This document shows positions 34,977-43,217 of a stretch of DNA of 64,000 nt, piece after piece. This DNA is from Lachnospiraceae bacterium. Its GTDB lineage: Bacteria; Bacillota; Clostridia; Lachnospirales; Lachnospiraceae. A program made the position numbers and the translations under genes. Position 1 is the first letter of the stretch. Each line of letters begins with the position of its first letter. The DNA lies in the NCBI GenBank assembly GCA_024403415.1, contig JAKSRY010000007.1, positions 1 to 64,000 on the forward strand. The letters are read 5' to 3'. The notes beneath the pieces are model-generated. The model worked only from the letters and a program-made list of their open reading frames with translations. It was not told the origin of the DNA and did not search any database.

Positions 34977-36943
34977 TGAAATACATATTAACTTTTGACA
35001 CCTGTGCCATCATCATTATGATGATTTTCCTTATCTCGTTCATAATAAGAAAGCAGGTTAAAGGACGTAACAATTTCATAATTTTTATTATTGTTGTAGA
35101 TATCCTTATAGCAAGTATAGCAGATGCTACAAACGGGGCGATATCTAATTATGCAGATGCAACTTCAACGTCGTTCATGGCTATGTATATCTCAAATTAT
35201 GTGTATTTCATTACTCATAATCTGATTATGCCATTATATATTCTTTATATATATGCAAGTGTAGATATTTGGCATCTGTTCTACCCAAATAAGATATTAA
35301 GACGGTCCTGGGCAGTGTTTGTGGCGATAACAATATTACCATTGCTTGTTAACGTTATTTTCCCGGGATTTGTATTCAGTATAGGCGATGGTAATGAATA
35401 TATAAGAGGACCATTTCTGGCTGCATTTTATGTAATGGCACTTGTATTTACAACATGGGCTATGATCATAGTTATTAAGTATAGAAGATTTATGAATAAG
35501 GACAGACTGTTTATAAGCATAGCAATGTTACCTATTGCAGCATTAGGACTTGTTCTTCAGCTGTTTTTCCCTGAAATTTTGCTTGAAATGTTTTCGCTGT
35601 CCCTATCGTTTATGCTATATATGGTTATAGTAAGACGAGAAGAGAATCAGATAGATCCAATAACCGGTGCGATTAAGTATAATGAAGGAATATTAAAGTT
35701 ATCCCGTAATTTTCTTACTTCAAAACCCGTTAACGTTGTTCTTATTAAGATTATGAACCAGAGCAATACAAGAATGTATCTTGGTCAGGAAAGCTTTGAT
35801 GAATACTTAAGGATGAATACAAATAAGTATCATAATCTTATAAAGAAAAACATGATGGAGGGAGAAGTCTATTACTTTGAAAATGGACTCTTTATGTGCC
35901 TGTGTGAAGAAGCAGATCAGGATGCAATACGATATCTTGCGATAGAAAGTATGCAGTTTGCAAATGAAGAGATTGAAGTTGGAGAATTTATTGTTAGATC
36001 TGAAGGAAGAGTTTGCGTGGTCAAATGCCCGCAGGATATTCAGGATCTCACAACACTAATGACAGTTGGTAATACATTTCATGAGACTATGCCTGGCATC
36101 GGTCAGTATAATATGTTTTGTGATTATAAAGAAAATCGTGACTTTAAGATTAGAAGTGAAATTGATGATATTATCAGCAGAGCCGTTAAAGATAAGTCTT
36201 TCGAGATGTACTATCAGCCGATATATTCAATTAGTCAAAAACGATATATTGCGGCGGAAGCACTGATAAGACTTAAGGATCCCATATATGGTAATGTTTC
36301 CCCGGGATTATTTATTCCGGCTTCTGAGATAAACGGAATGATTCACGATATTGGAGATTTTGTTCTTGAAGAAGTTATCAGATTTGTTTCTGACAAAAAG
36401 ATTGGCTCCTTGGGCCTGGAATACATTGAAATGAATCTGTCTGCTTCTCAATGTATCGAAATCGATCTTGTGGATAAAGTACGAAATCTAATGGAAAAAT
36501 ACGATGTTCAGTCCGGACAGATTAGTCTTGAACTGACAGAAACTGCAGCAGATATTAATCCGGTAATTGTTGATCATAATATTAAGACTCTGCATGGATT
36601 AGGTATCAGAATAGCGCTTGATGACTATGGAACAGGTTATTCAAATATTAAGAGAGTTACATCGCTTCCTATTGATCAGGTTAAGCTTGATAAGAGCTTT
36701 GTAGACATGATAGATGATAAGCAGATGTGGATTGTTATTCAGGATACTGTCAATATGCTTAAGGAAATGGGTAAGGAGATACTTGTAGAGGGCGTAGAAG
36801 ACGAAGATGTAGCCAAAAAATTTACGGATATCGAAGCAGATCTTATTCAGGGATGTGAGCTGATGCAGGGCTTCTATTTCTGTAAACCTTTGCCGGCAGA
36901 AGACTTTGTTGAATTCATTAAAAGTCATAGGACTAGGAGATAA
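34973..36943 (+). CDS. Membrane EAL-domain c-di-GMP phosphodiesterase (paralog 2)
   Basis: A 656-residue paralog of the gene before it, with the same layout: six or seven N-terminal TM helices, a degenerate GGDEF-like region (DPITGAIKYN kept, but YYFENGLFMC at the signature) and a full EAL domain (AAEALIRL with Glu429, EMNLSASQ, LELTETA, LDDYGTGYSN, VKLDKS, LVEGVED). Near the end there is a small insertion, IQGCELMQGFYFCKP, where the first copy has a single IQGYYFSKP; it looks like a local duplication. Translation starts at ATG within the stop of the first copy. The pair probably arose by tandem duplication and then diverged strongly in the sensor half. Confidence 0.9.
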   Translation: MMKYILTFDTCAIIIMMIFLISFIIRKQVKGRNNFIIFIIVVDILIASIADATNGAISNYADATSTSFMAMYISNYVYFITHNLIMPLYILYIYASVDIWHLFYPNKILRRSWAVFVAITILPLLVNVIFPGFVFSIGDGNEYIRGPFLAAFYVMALVFTTWAMIIVIKYRRFMNKDRLFISIAMLPIAALGLVLQLFFPEILLEMFSLSLSFMLYMVIVRREENQIDPITGAIKYNEGILKLSRNFLTSKPVNVVLIKIMNQSNTRMYLGQESFDEYLRMNTNKYHNLIKKNMMEGEVYYFENGLFMCLCEEADQDAIRYLAIESMQFANEEIEVGEFIVRSEGRVCVVKCPQDIQDLTTLMTVGNTFHETMPGIGQYNMFCDYKENRDFKIRSEIDDIISRAVKDKSFEMYYQPIYSISQKRYIAAEALIRLKDPIYGNVSPGLFIPASEINGMIHDIGDFVLEEVIRFVSDKKIGSLGLEYIEMNLSASQCIEIDLVDKVRNLMEKYDVQSGQISLELTETAADINPVIVDHNIKTLHGLGIRIALDDYGTGYSNIKRVTSLPIDQVKLDKSFVDMIDDKQMWIVIQDTVNMLKEMGKEILVEGVEDEDVAKKFTDIEADLIQGCELMQGFYFCKPLPAEDFVEFIKSHRTRR

Positions 36944-36951
36944 TACTTCTT

Positions 36952-37329
36952 ATGATTTGGGTAGAAGCTTTTATAAATATTATAAAAGATATAGTGACGT
37001 CGCGATACTATTGGGTTGTTCATAGGTTTGAAGATAGATTTGAATGCAAAATGCAACCTCTTCGTGATGAGATAAAAAGAAATAATTTGTTTATAGAGAT
37101 TAACAGGAATAATAATATCAGTGACACTGAATTAAAGACGATACATGAAGAAAATACGCAGATTTGGAAAGAAATAGATAAAAATACTGAGATTCATAGA
37201 AGAAGAATGTTTTTTTTAAGAATATTGTTTGGTATTGTGGCGTTGGCAGCAGGTTTACTTATGTTTCTGATTCTTCTCGTGATAATTGCAGGACTGTTTT
37301 CGATAGCAAGCTGCATTAAGTCTTCATAA
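36952..37329 (+). CDS. Small coiled/TM protein, function unknown
   Basis: A 125-residue protein: a basic/aromatic N terminus, a charged helical middle (about 35-80) likely to form a coiled coil, and one or two TM helices near the C terminus (about 85-118, FLRILFGIVALAAGLLMFLIL onward). No family recognised. AGGAGA lies about 12 nt before the ATG, overlapping the end of the second EAL gene, so it belongs to the same operon. A partner for the EAL membrane proteins is possible but unproven. Confidence 0.65.
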   Translation: MIWVEAFINIIKDIVTSRYYWVVHRFEDRFECKMQPLRDEIKRNNLFIEINRNNNISDTELKTIHEENTQIWKEIDKNTEIHRRRMFFLRILFGIVALAAGLLMFLILLVIIAGLFSIASCIKSS

Positions 37330-37360
37330 AAATATAGGCACTGGAATAAAGATATTTGGT

Positions 37361-37404
37361 AAAAGAGGGATATTTTCAAGATGTTGAAGATTTCCCTCTT
37401 TTAT
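37361..37404 (+). terminator. Terminator of the glmM-EAL operon
   Basis: AAAAGAGGGA (37361-37370) pairs with TCCCTCTTTT (37393-37402), with an inner TCAA/TTGA pairing. Confidence 0.75.
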
Positions 37405-37414
37405 TATTCAAAAA

Positions 37415-37443
37415 ATGGCCTTAAACAATATGCTTAAGGCCAT
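37415..37443 (-). terminator. Terminator of the DUF5722-like gene
   Basis: ATGGCCTTAA (37415-37424) pairs with TTAAGGCCAT (37434-37443); on the minus strand it is followed by a run of T. Confidence 0.8.
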
Positions 37444-37478
37444 AAGTATATCATGTTACTGATTATATTATTATATAA

Positions 37479-38906
37479 TTAATAGTTTAGTACCTGATGC
37501 CAGTCGGCGATTCCTATAAAGTTCTTTGCCCACTGGTCATATTTGCCGGGGTTGCCATGAAGAACTGCCTGATATACTTCTTCAGATATTCCGACTGTTC
37601 CGAAATTGAGCTGACCCCCCTCGTTCATTCTGTGATAGTAAATTCTCTTAATTGCAGGGTTGTTTCTGCAGGCCTGATATACTGCCATGATTGCTGCAGC
37701 CTGAACCTCATATCCCTGAGCAGATGTAATACCCATTTCAGGAAGAATGATATCTCTTATCTTTCCGGTAGGACTTAACATTCCCGGCATTGACATGAAG
37801 CTTGTCATTACAGGAAGATTCTGGAAGGTAACAATCTTTCCTGAGTTAACCTGATTTACATAGTATGAACCGCTTGGACATCCTGAATAATCCCAGAACT
37901 TAGCATAGGTAAGTGGTGTGGGATAAGGATGCATTGCAAGTCCCCAATCAATATTTCCCTCGGCTACCATCATCTGATTAAACAGAAGCATGAAGTCTGC
38001 ACCATCTATATACTCCGGATCGTTACGATTACGATCCCAGTTCTGATCTAATGAAATGAATACCTTGGCATTTGCATTGGTGCTCTTGATTGCATTATAA
38101 GATACTCTGAATGCCTGGTAATATTCTCTTACAAATGTTTCTGCATTAACATATGCAGTGTAGTTCCAGGTACGGGTATTAACCTCGTTACCGATAATGA
38201 ACTCATCAACTGTTGAGTTAGCTGCAAAGTTACTCATTGTTGACTGAAGTTTTGCAACACCATTAACAGTAGCGGCATTAAACATATAGTACATTTTCTT
38301 CTGGGGATGGCTATCTCCCTTTAAGGCAAGAGGATTAATTAAATCCGGATCTGCTTTGTTTACAATAACTGCAGTTGCAGGTGCATTGTAGTTCCACATA
38401 ACGGGAGCTACTTCGCCTACTCTGTAAAGAAGCATTTTTTCATAAGGCTCTACAAATCCGATATTCTGGGGAGCTCTTGTACGTGTTGCGGCTACCTCAG
38501 GATTTGTAATGTACTGGCAGGAATTGGCAATTGTGACAAGTTGTCCATTAACCTTTACTGCCATAGCAAATTTATAACATATCATTGAAACTCCGGCAGA
38601 ACTTTTAAGATTAAAAGAAAATGCCGGTGCCGCTGAAGCAGCGCATACACCTACCTGAAAATCTGTAGGTGATACTACATATTCAAATGGCTGAAGTGCA
38701 TATAAATATATCATGCCATCATCAGACTGAGGAACACCTGTAAGTGTTGCATTATATACAACTGTTGAAGCGTTGCTGAGTCTGGCAGAAGCAAAGGTTG
38801 CATAGGTTGCACTATAACCGGCAGCTTCTGCATTAGTGCTGAAAAGTACTGCTATTGAAATAAAGAAACCAAGCAGTACGGGTAATAATTTTTTAATAGT
38901 TTTCAC
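37479..38906 (-). CDS. Secreted DUF5722-like putative glycoside hydrolase
   Basis: A 475-residue exported protein with a Sec signal peptide (LLPVLLGFFISIAVLF, cleavage after AEA near residue 28). An N-terminal beta-rich part (about 30-150) precedes a TIM-barrel-like region. The motifs FIIGNEVN (Glu241) and ILPEMGIT (Glu390), with MHPYPTP between, look like the acid/base and nucleophile strands of clan GH-A enzymes, as in DUF5722 (PF18989). Substrate unknown. Translation starts at GTG 38906 with GGAGG 7 nt upstream. The gene is a lone minus-strand unit between the EAL and glycan blocks. Confidence 0.8.
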   Translation of the reverse strand: MKTIKKLLPVLLGFFISIAVLFSTNAEAAGYSATYATFASARLSNASTVVYNATLTGVPQSDDGMIYLYALQPFEYVVSPTDFQVGVCAASAAPAFSFNLKSSAGVSMICYKFAMAVKVNGQLVTIANSCQYITNPEVAATRTRAPQNIGFVEPYEKMLLYRVGEVAPVMWNYNAPATAVIVNKADPDLINPLALKGDSHPQKKMYYMFNAATVNGVAKLQSTMSNFAANSTVDEFIIGNEVNTRTWNYTAYVNAETFVREYYQAFRVSYNAIKSTNANAKVFISLDQNWDRNRNDPEYIDGADFMLLFNQMMVAEGNIDWGLAMHPYPTPLTYAKFWDYSGCPSGSYYVNQVNSGKIVTFQNLPVMTSFMSMPGMLSPTGKIRDIILPEMGITSAQGYEVQAAAIMAVYQACRNNPAIKRIYYHRMNEGGQLNFGTVGISEEVYQAVLHGNPGKYDQWAKNFIGIADWHQVLNY

Positions 38907-39036
38907 AATTATCCTCCGACACTCATATTAATCTTCGGCCATACTTTTAAGGCACAAAAAATGCACAAAAAGACGGCACGGTATCAAATAAAAGGTTAAC
39001 ATAAGAGATGCGAAAAGTAAAGGTACGACATATTGT

Positions 39037-39058
39037 GTCATATGGGCGCCAATATGAC
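39037..39058. promoter_or_regulatory. 22-bp palindrome, candidate operator
   Basis: Arms GTCATAT (39037-39043) and ATATGAC (39052-39058) flank a GGCGCC core with one mismatched pair. It lies 6 nt before the -35 box at 39065 in the divergent gap between the DUF5722 and DUF6020 genes, where a repressor or activator would sit. Confidence 0.6.
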
Positions 39059-39064
39059 ATTATG

Positions 39065-39094
39065 TTGAGAATTGTAGTATGATTGTAGTATAGT
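39065..39094 (+). promoter_or_regulatory. Promoter for the membrane glycan block
   Basis: TTGAGA (39065-39070), 18-nt spacer, TATAGT (39089-39094). Inside it the 10-mer ATTGTAGTAT occurs twice, at 39071-39080 and 39082-39091, 11 bp apart. Confidence 0.55.
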
Positions 39095-39133
39095 GATGTA
39101 TAGGCAGAGGTATGTCTTGAGGTGGAATGCGGA

Positions 39134-40930
39134 GTGAATAAATATATAAATAAGAAATTATTCATAATGTGTGCTTTTTTTGGGCTGTTTGTCGCAGTGT
39201 GTGAAGTACTGGGACTTTATCTTGATGACAAAATGGCAAAACTGTCAAACAGTGCCGCATACTATCTTGTTAGCGTGATACTATGGCTTTTGGGTACTGC
39301 GCTGGTTTTATACTGTGGATGTATTTTTGGAAAGAAATTAGTTTCAAATGAAAAGCAGATCAAAGGCCTGTTCTCCAAGTTCTGGATATACTGGATTATC
39401 ATAGCAATAGCCTGGATGCCATGCTTCATAGCATATTTTCCGGGGATATATTCATATGATGGGGAACCACAGCTTATTCAGTATCTGAGTGGCAGCTTTG
39501 ATAATCATCATCCCGTTTTACACACACTGATTCTTGGCTGGTGTTATGATTTTGGTCTGTTTCTACAAAGAAACGGAATTAATATTGAAGGGCTATGCTT
39601 CTATAGTATATTGCAGCTGCTGTTTCTGTCTTTTTCCTATGCTAAAATTATAGAATTTCTTATTAAGAGAAAGACGGGACGGACAACTGTAACTATTGTC
39701 GCGTTATTTTTTGCGTTATTCCCGGTGCATCCGATTATGGCTATAAGCACCACGAAGGATACGGTCTTTGCAGCTTTCTTCATTTTGTTTCTTTTAGAGC
39801 TAATAAATATGCTGGAGCCCCCCCCAGGTCTTTATGAAGAAGTTGACACTAAAGAAAAAGGTATTTTGATAAGAGGAAAAAGAATCAGAATCACAGCACC
39901 GGATTTGAAGTTATTTTTCTTTGGAGCAGGAACAATGCTCTTTAGAAGAAATGGATATTATGTAATACTGTTGACACTCATTCTGTTTTTGGCGGTGCTT
40001 GTTATAAGAAGTGTTAAGCAGAGAAAGAATGCGAAAGCATCCGACCTTCAGAATGAAAAGAGTGAATCAAAAGAACTGCCGCCGCAAAAACAGGTTTATG
40101 GAAATTCCGGACTGGTAAGAGCGATTGTTGTTATTTTAATTTCAGTTATATTTTTCCTTACAAGTGAAAAGGTACTGATTTTAACCACCGGAGCTTTGGG
40201 TGGAGAATCTGCGGAGGCTTTGAATCTGCCTCTTGAACAGATAGGGCGAGCTTATAAAAATAATGAGCAGCAGATGCGTGAAGAATTCGGTGAACGTCTG
40301 GATAAGTTTATTCCGCAGGAAGGTCTTGCCAACTACAGACCTTTTATATCGGATGGAATTAAGATGTGGTTTAATAACGAATACTTTAATGAACATAAAG
40401 GTGAATTCGTTGGATTATATTTTGATATAGGGAAAAAGTATTTTTCAGATTATGTAATGGCAGCACTTTATCTCACAAGGGGCGACTGGTATATGACGGA
40501 TACCTCGCATTGTGAAGTGTATAAAGACTGGTGGCGTGACAGAGTGGGATATATGATTACTGATGCAACGCCGGTATTTGCTTTGGAATATGTTAAAAAA
40601 TCTAATCCATTACCTGCAGTAAGGGATTTATATGAGTCGATTGTGACAGATATGTCATATCGAAACAATCCTGTAACGACTATTCTTTTTTCACCGGCAT
40701 TGTACGTGTTCCTTACAATATTGTCGGGAATGGCTTTTATTGTAAAAAAAAGAAAAGACCTCCTGCTTTCGTGGTTTCCGGTATTTGTATATTTGTTAAC
40801 TGTTATAGCAGGTCCGTGTGTTCTTGTCAGATATATTTTTCCGTTTATGATAACGGTACCGGTGTTTGCTGTTTTGGCACTGAAAGGCGATAATGATATT
40901 ACTATTAACGAATCTTCGGAAGGAGCTTAA
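39134..40930 (+). CDS. DUF6020-like polytopic membrane protein
   Basis: About 598 residues with some eleven TM helices. The region WMPCFIAYFPGIYSYDGEPQ, with HHPVLHTLILG following, is the hallmark of the DUF6020 (PF19484) family of Gram-positive glycan-cluster membrane proteins, whose fold resembles GT-C transferases with a first extracellular loop. A charged cytoplasmic loop lies at about 215-260 and 300-325. I favour the GTG at 39134 (GAGGTGG 8 nt upstream); an in-frame GTG at 39122 is possible. A GT-C or polymerase-like role in cell-surface glycan assembly is inference. The next gene starts 1 nt after its stop. Confidence 0.82.
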   Translation: MNKYINKKLFIMCAFFGLFVAVCEVLGLYLDDKMAKLSNSAAYYLVSVILWLLGTALVLYCGCIFGKKLVSNEKQIKGLFSKFWIYWIIIAIAWMPCFIAYFPGIYSYDGEPQLIQYLSGSFDNHHPVLHTLILGWCYDFGLFLQRNGINIEGLCFYSILQLLFLSFSYAKIIEFLIKRKTGRTTVTIVALFFALFPVHPIMAISTTKDTVFAAFFILFLLELINMLEPPPGLYEEVDTKEKGILIRGKRIRITAPDLKLFFFGAGTMLFRRNGYYVILLTLILFLAVLVIRSVKQRKNAKASDLQNEKSESKELPPQKQVYGNSGLVRAIVVILISVIFFLTSEKVLILTTGALGGESAEALNLPLEQIGRAYKNNEQQMREEFGERLDKFIPQEGLANYRPFISDGIKMWFNNEYFNEHKGEFVGLYFDIGKKYFSDYVMAALYLTRGDWYMTDTSHCEVYKDWWRDRVGYMITDATPVFALEYVKKSNPLPAVRDLYESIVTDMSYRNNPVTTILFSPALYVFLTILSGMAFIVKKRKDLLLSWFPVFVYLLTVIAGPCVLVRYIFPFMITVPVFAVLALKGDNDITINESSEGA

Positions 40931-40931
40931 A

Positions 40932-42017
40932 TTGCCAGCTAATAATGAAAGGTTATCAAGAATTAAATATCTCGATATTGCCAAAGCAATAGGTATCATA
41001 CTGGTTGTTATTGGACATATCGAAAAGAATCATCTGGCTGAAAGTGTTTCTAAATTCATTTTTTCTTTTCATATGCCATTGTTTTTCATTCTCTCCGGAA
41101 TTGTTATTAATATGAAGCGGGAGGAAAAAGAAGATTTTAAGCTGTTGAGTCGCAAAAAGATAAAGGCTCTTATGGTTCCTTATTTATGGTTCAGCCTGAT
41201 TTTTATAGTTGTTGATGTGGTGCAGCTTCTGCTGGGATATGCTTCATGGGATGAGGTTACAGATGTCCTGGTTGCTACAATAACACTTTATGCCGATTCA
41301 ACATTGTGGTTTCTTCCGGCATTATTAATTGCCGAACTGTTGTTTATTTTTATAAAGAAGAAACTGAATAAATACACTTATCCGATTATTATTCTGCTCG
41401 CTGCTGCAGCTTATGGTATTGAACAGCTTCTTCCGATTACGGAAAAATCAGATGGAATTGTACCATCTGTTTTACTTCTTATTATTTGCAATCTGCTTAG
41501 AGTAATATTACGGGGTATGATTAGCTCGTTATTTGTTTTGGCAGGCTTTGCTTTGTGGACAATACTCCCAAAAAGCGAAGTAAAAATGATAAACAGATGC
41601 CTTTTGATGATTGTCGGAATTGTGCTTCTTGGTTTGACTTATTTCATATCGGAAATGAATACGCTTGTTGATCTTAGAAGGATAGAGTTTGGCAACGTTT
41701 CGCTCTTTCTGGTTACAGCAACAGCAGGAAGTATTGGAGTCATTCTGATAGCCATATCTATATGGGCGCTGAAACCGTTAGAATTTATTGGAAGAAACAC
41801 ACTGATAATAATGGCTTCGCATCTTAATTTCTACATATTATTTGCGGGAATGCAATTTGGATTATGGGTTAACAATTATATAAATCATATGAAAAGCTAT
41901 ATTTTTATAGTTAATGTACTTATTGTAGTATTTGCAATCGAATGCATTTTGATTTTTATAATAAGAAAATTTGCTCCGTTTATAATAGGACAAAAATATG
42001 AGGACAAAAAAGTGTGA
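40932..42017 (+). CDS. Acyltransferase 3 family membrane protein
   Basis: A 361-residue acyltransferase 3 (fucose 4-O-acetylase-like) protein with about ten helices. The first helix bears RIKYLDIAKAIGIILVVIGH, with the catalytic-type His, and SFHMPLFFILSG follows, both diagnostic. It likely O-acetylates a surface sugar from the outside or across the membrane. I place the start at TTG 40932, 6 nt after GGAAGGAG; an upstream in-frame ATG at 40893 would overlap the previous gene by 38 nt. It is co-transcribed with the DUF6020-like gene. Confidence 0.86.
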   Translation: MPANNERLSRIKYLDIAKAIGIILVVIGHIEKNHLAESVSKFIFSFHMPLFFILSGIVINMKREEKEDFKLLSRKKIKALMVPYLWFSLIFIVVDVVQLLLGYASWDEVTDVLVATITLYADSTLWFLPALLIAELLFIFIKKKLNKYTYPIIILLAAAAYGIEQLLPITEKSDGIVPSVLLLIICNLLRVILRGMISSLFVLAGFALWTILPKSEVKMINRCLLMIVGIVLLGLTYFISEMNTLVDLRRIEFGNVSLFLVTATAGSIGVILIAISIWALKPLEFIGRNTLIIMASHLNFYILFAGMQFGLWVNNYINHMKSYIFIVNVLIVVFAIECILIFIIRKFAPFIIGQKYEDKKV

Positions 42018-42048
42018 AAATGTGAATTTAATGCATAGATACACCACT

Positions 42049-42059
42049 TATGATAGAAT
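42049..42059 (+). promoter_or_regulatory. Extended -10-like box just before the DUF6077-like gene
   Basis: TATGATAGAAT ends 6 nt before the ATG at 42066, so a transcript from it would start at or next to the start codon. Confidence 0.5.
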
Positions 42060-42065
42060 AGGACC

Positions 42066-43211
42066 ATGATTATATTAAATGCACTCGGAATTCTTTTCTG
42101 GATGATATTAATTCCTTTTTGTATCGGTTTTCTGCCGATAAGAATTATTCCAACCGGATTGAGAAAACCAATATTTATTTATATTACAGGATTTATTATT
42201 ACCCTTGCTGCGTTGGAACTGACAGGAATTCCGACAGAGCTTATTTTTGTGTACAATGCATACAGGAAATTTGTTATTGTATTCGGTGCAGTTTTAATTC
42301 TGCTTGCTGTATTTGGGGTAATTTCATTAAGAGCATTTCTGACAGCTTCTTCTCAAAAACTTAATTGTACCAGTGTTAAGTCTTTGTTACGCCCTGAAAA
42401 AACATCGCTTAAGTCGCAAATATCTTCAATGTCTTTGGAATCTAAAATATACATGCTGATTTCATTACTTTTGATTGCATCACAGATAGTGATGCTGTTT
42501 TTGGTGTATTCTAGAGATGCGGATGACAGCTTTTATAATGCGCAGGCTACTTCTGCACAGGTGTTTGGAACGATGTACCGCATAGATGCCGGTACAGGAT
42601 ACACGACTAATCTTGATTATCGTCATTGCTTTGCTTTATTTCCTATGTATCAGGCATTTATAAGTTCAGCCTCAGGTGTGCATCTTCTGATAGTGGCGCA
42701 TAAAATAGTTCCCATTGTTCTTATTCCAATAACCTATTATCTTTTATACAATTTTGGCAGTGTTTTGTTTCCAAAGAAACAGGAAGCAGCATGGTTATTT
42801 GTAATTCTCATTAATGTATTCAAACTGTTTGGGGGAATATCACACTATACAGCAGAAACTTTTTTCCTTCTCAGAACCTGGCAGGGAAAATCATTTGCCG
42901 GTAATTTTATTCTTCCGGGGATTATTTTCATATTTTTATATATGAAAAATAAATCTGATGGCACTGTTGAAAATAATGCAAAGTCAAAAAGCGTAAATAA
43001 GTTTGAATTGCTTGCGCTTGCTTTTCTTGTTTTGGCTGCCGGCTCAGCAAGTTCGATAGCTGTTTTGATATCTGTTGGACTGGTAGGTCTGCTTTCACTG
43101 ATATTTCTTGTTATAAATCGGGATTGGAAAGCATTCTTCAGGGAGATTGCAACAATAATTCCGGGTATTTTATATATGCTTTTATATCTCATATGTACTG
43201 TTGTTGGATAA
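42066..43211 (+). CDS. DUF6077-like membrane protein, N-terminal part (in-frame stop)
   Basis: 381 residues with about nine TM helices and the family-type extracellular motif SRDADDSFYNAQATS, followed by RHCFALFPMYQAFIS and LRTWQGKSFAGNFILPG; I assign it to the DUF6077-like group seen in Lachnospiraceae glycan clusters. The frame ends at TAA 43209-43211, but the same frame continues two codons later into the next entry, which completes the fold expected of the family. The start ATG has no usual ribosome binding site. Either the gene is broken by a nonsense change, or the two halves are made separately, or the stop is a base error. Confidence 0.75.
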   Translation: MIILNALGILFWMILIPFCIGFLPIRIIPTGLRKPIFIYITGFIITLAALELTGIPTELIFVYNAYRKFVIVFGAVLILLAVFGVISLRAFLTASSQKLNCTSVKSLLRPEKTSLKSQISSMSLESKIYMLISLLLIASQIVMLFLVYSRDADDSFYNAQATSAQVFGTMYRIDAGTGYTTNLDYRHCFALFPMYQAFISSASGVHLLIVAHKIVPIVLIPITYYLLYNFGSVLFPKKQEAAWLFVILINVFKLFGGISHYTAETFFLLRTWQGKSFAGNFILPGIIFIFLYMKNKSDGTVENNAKSKSVNKFELLALAFLVLAAGSASSIAVLISVGLVGLLSLIFLVINRDWKAFFREIATIIPGILYMLLYLICTVVG

Positions 43212-43217
43212 ATAAAT

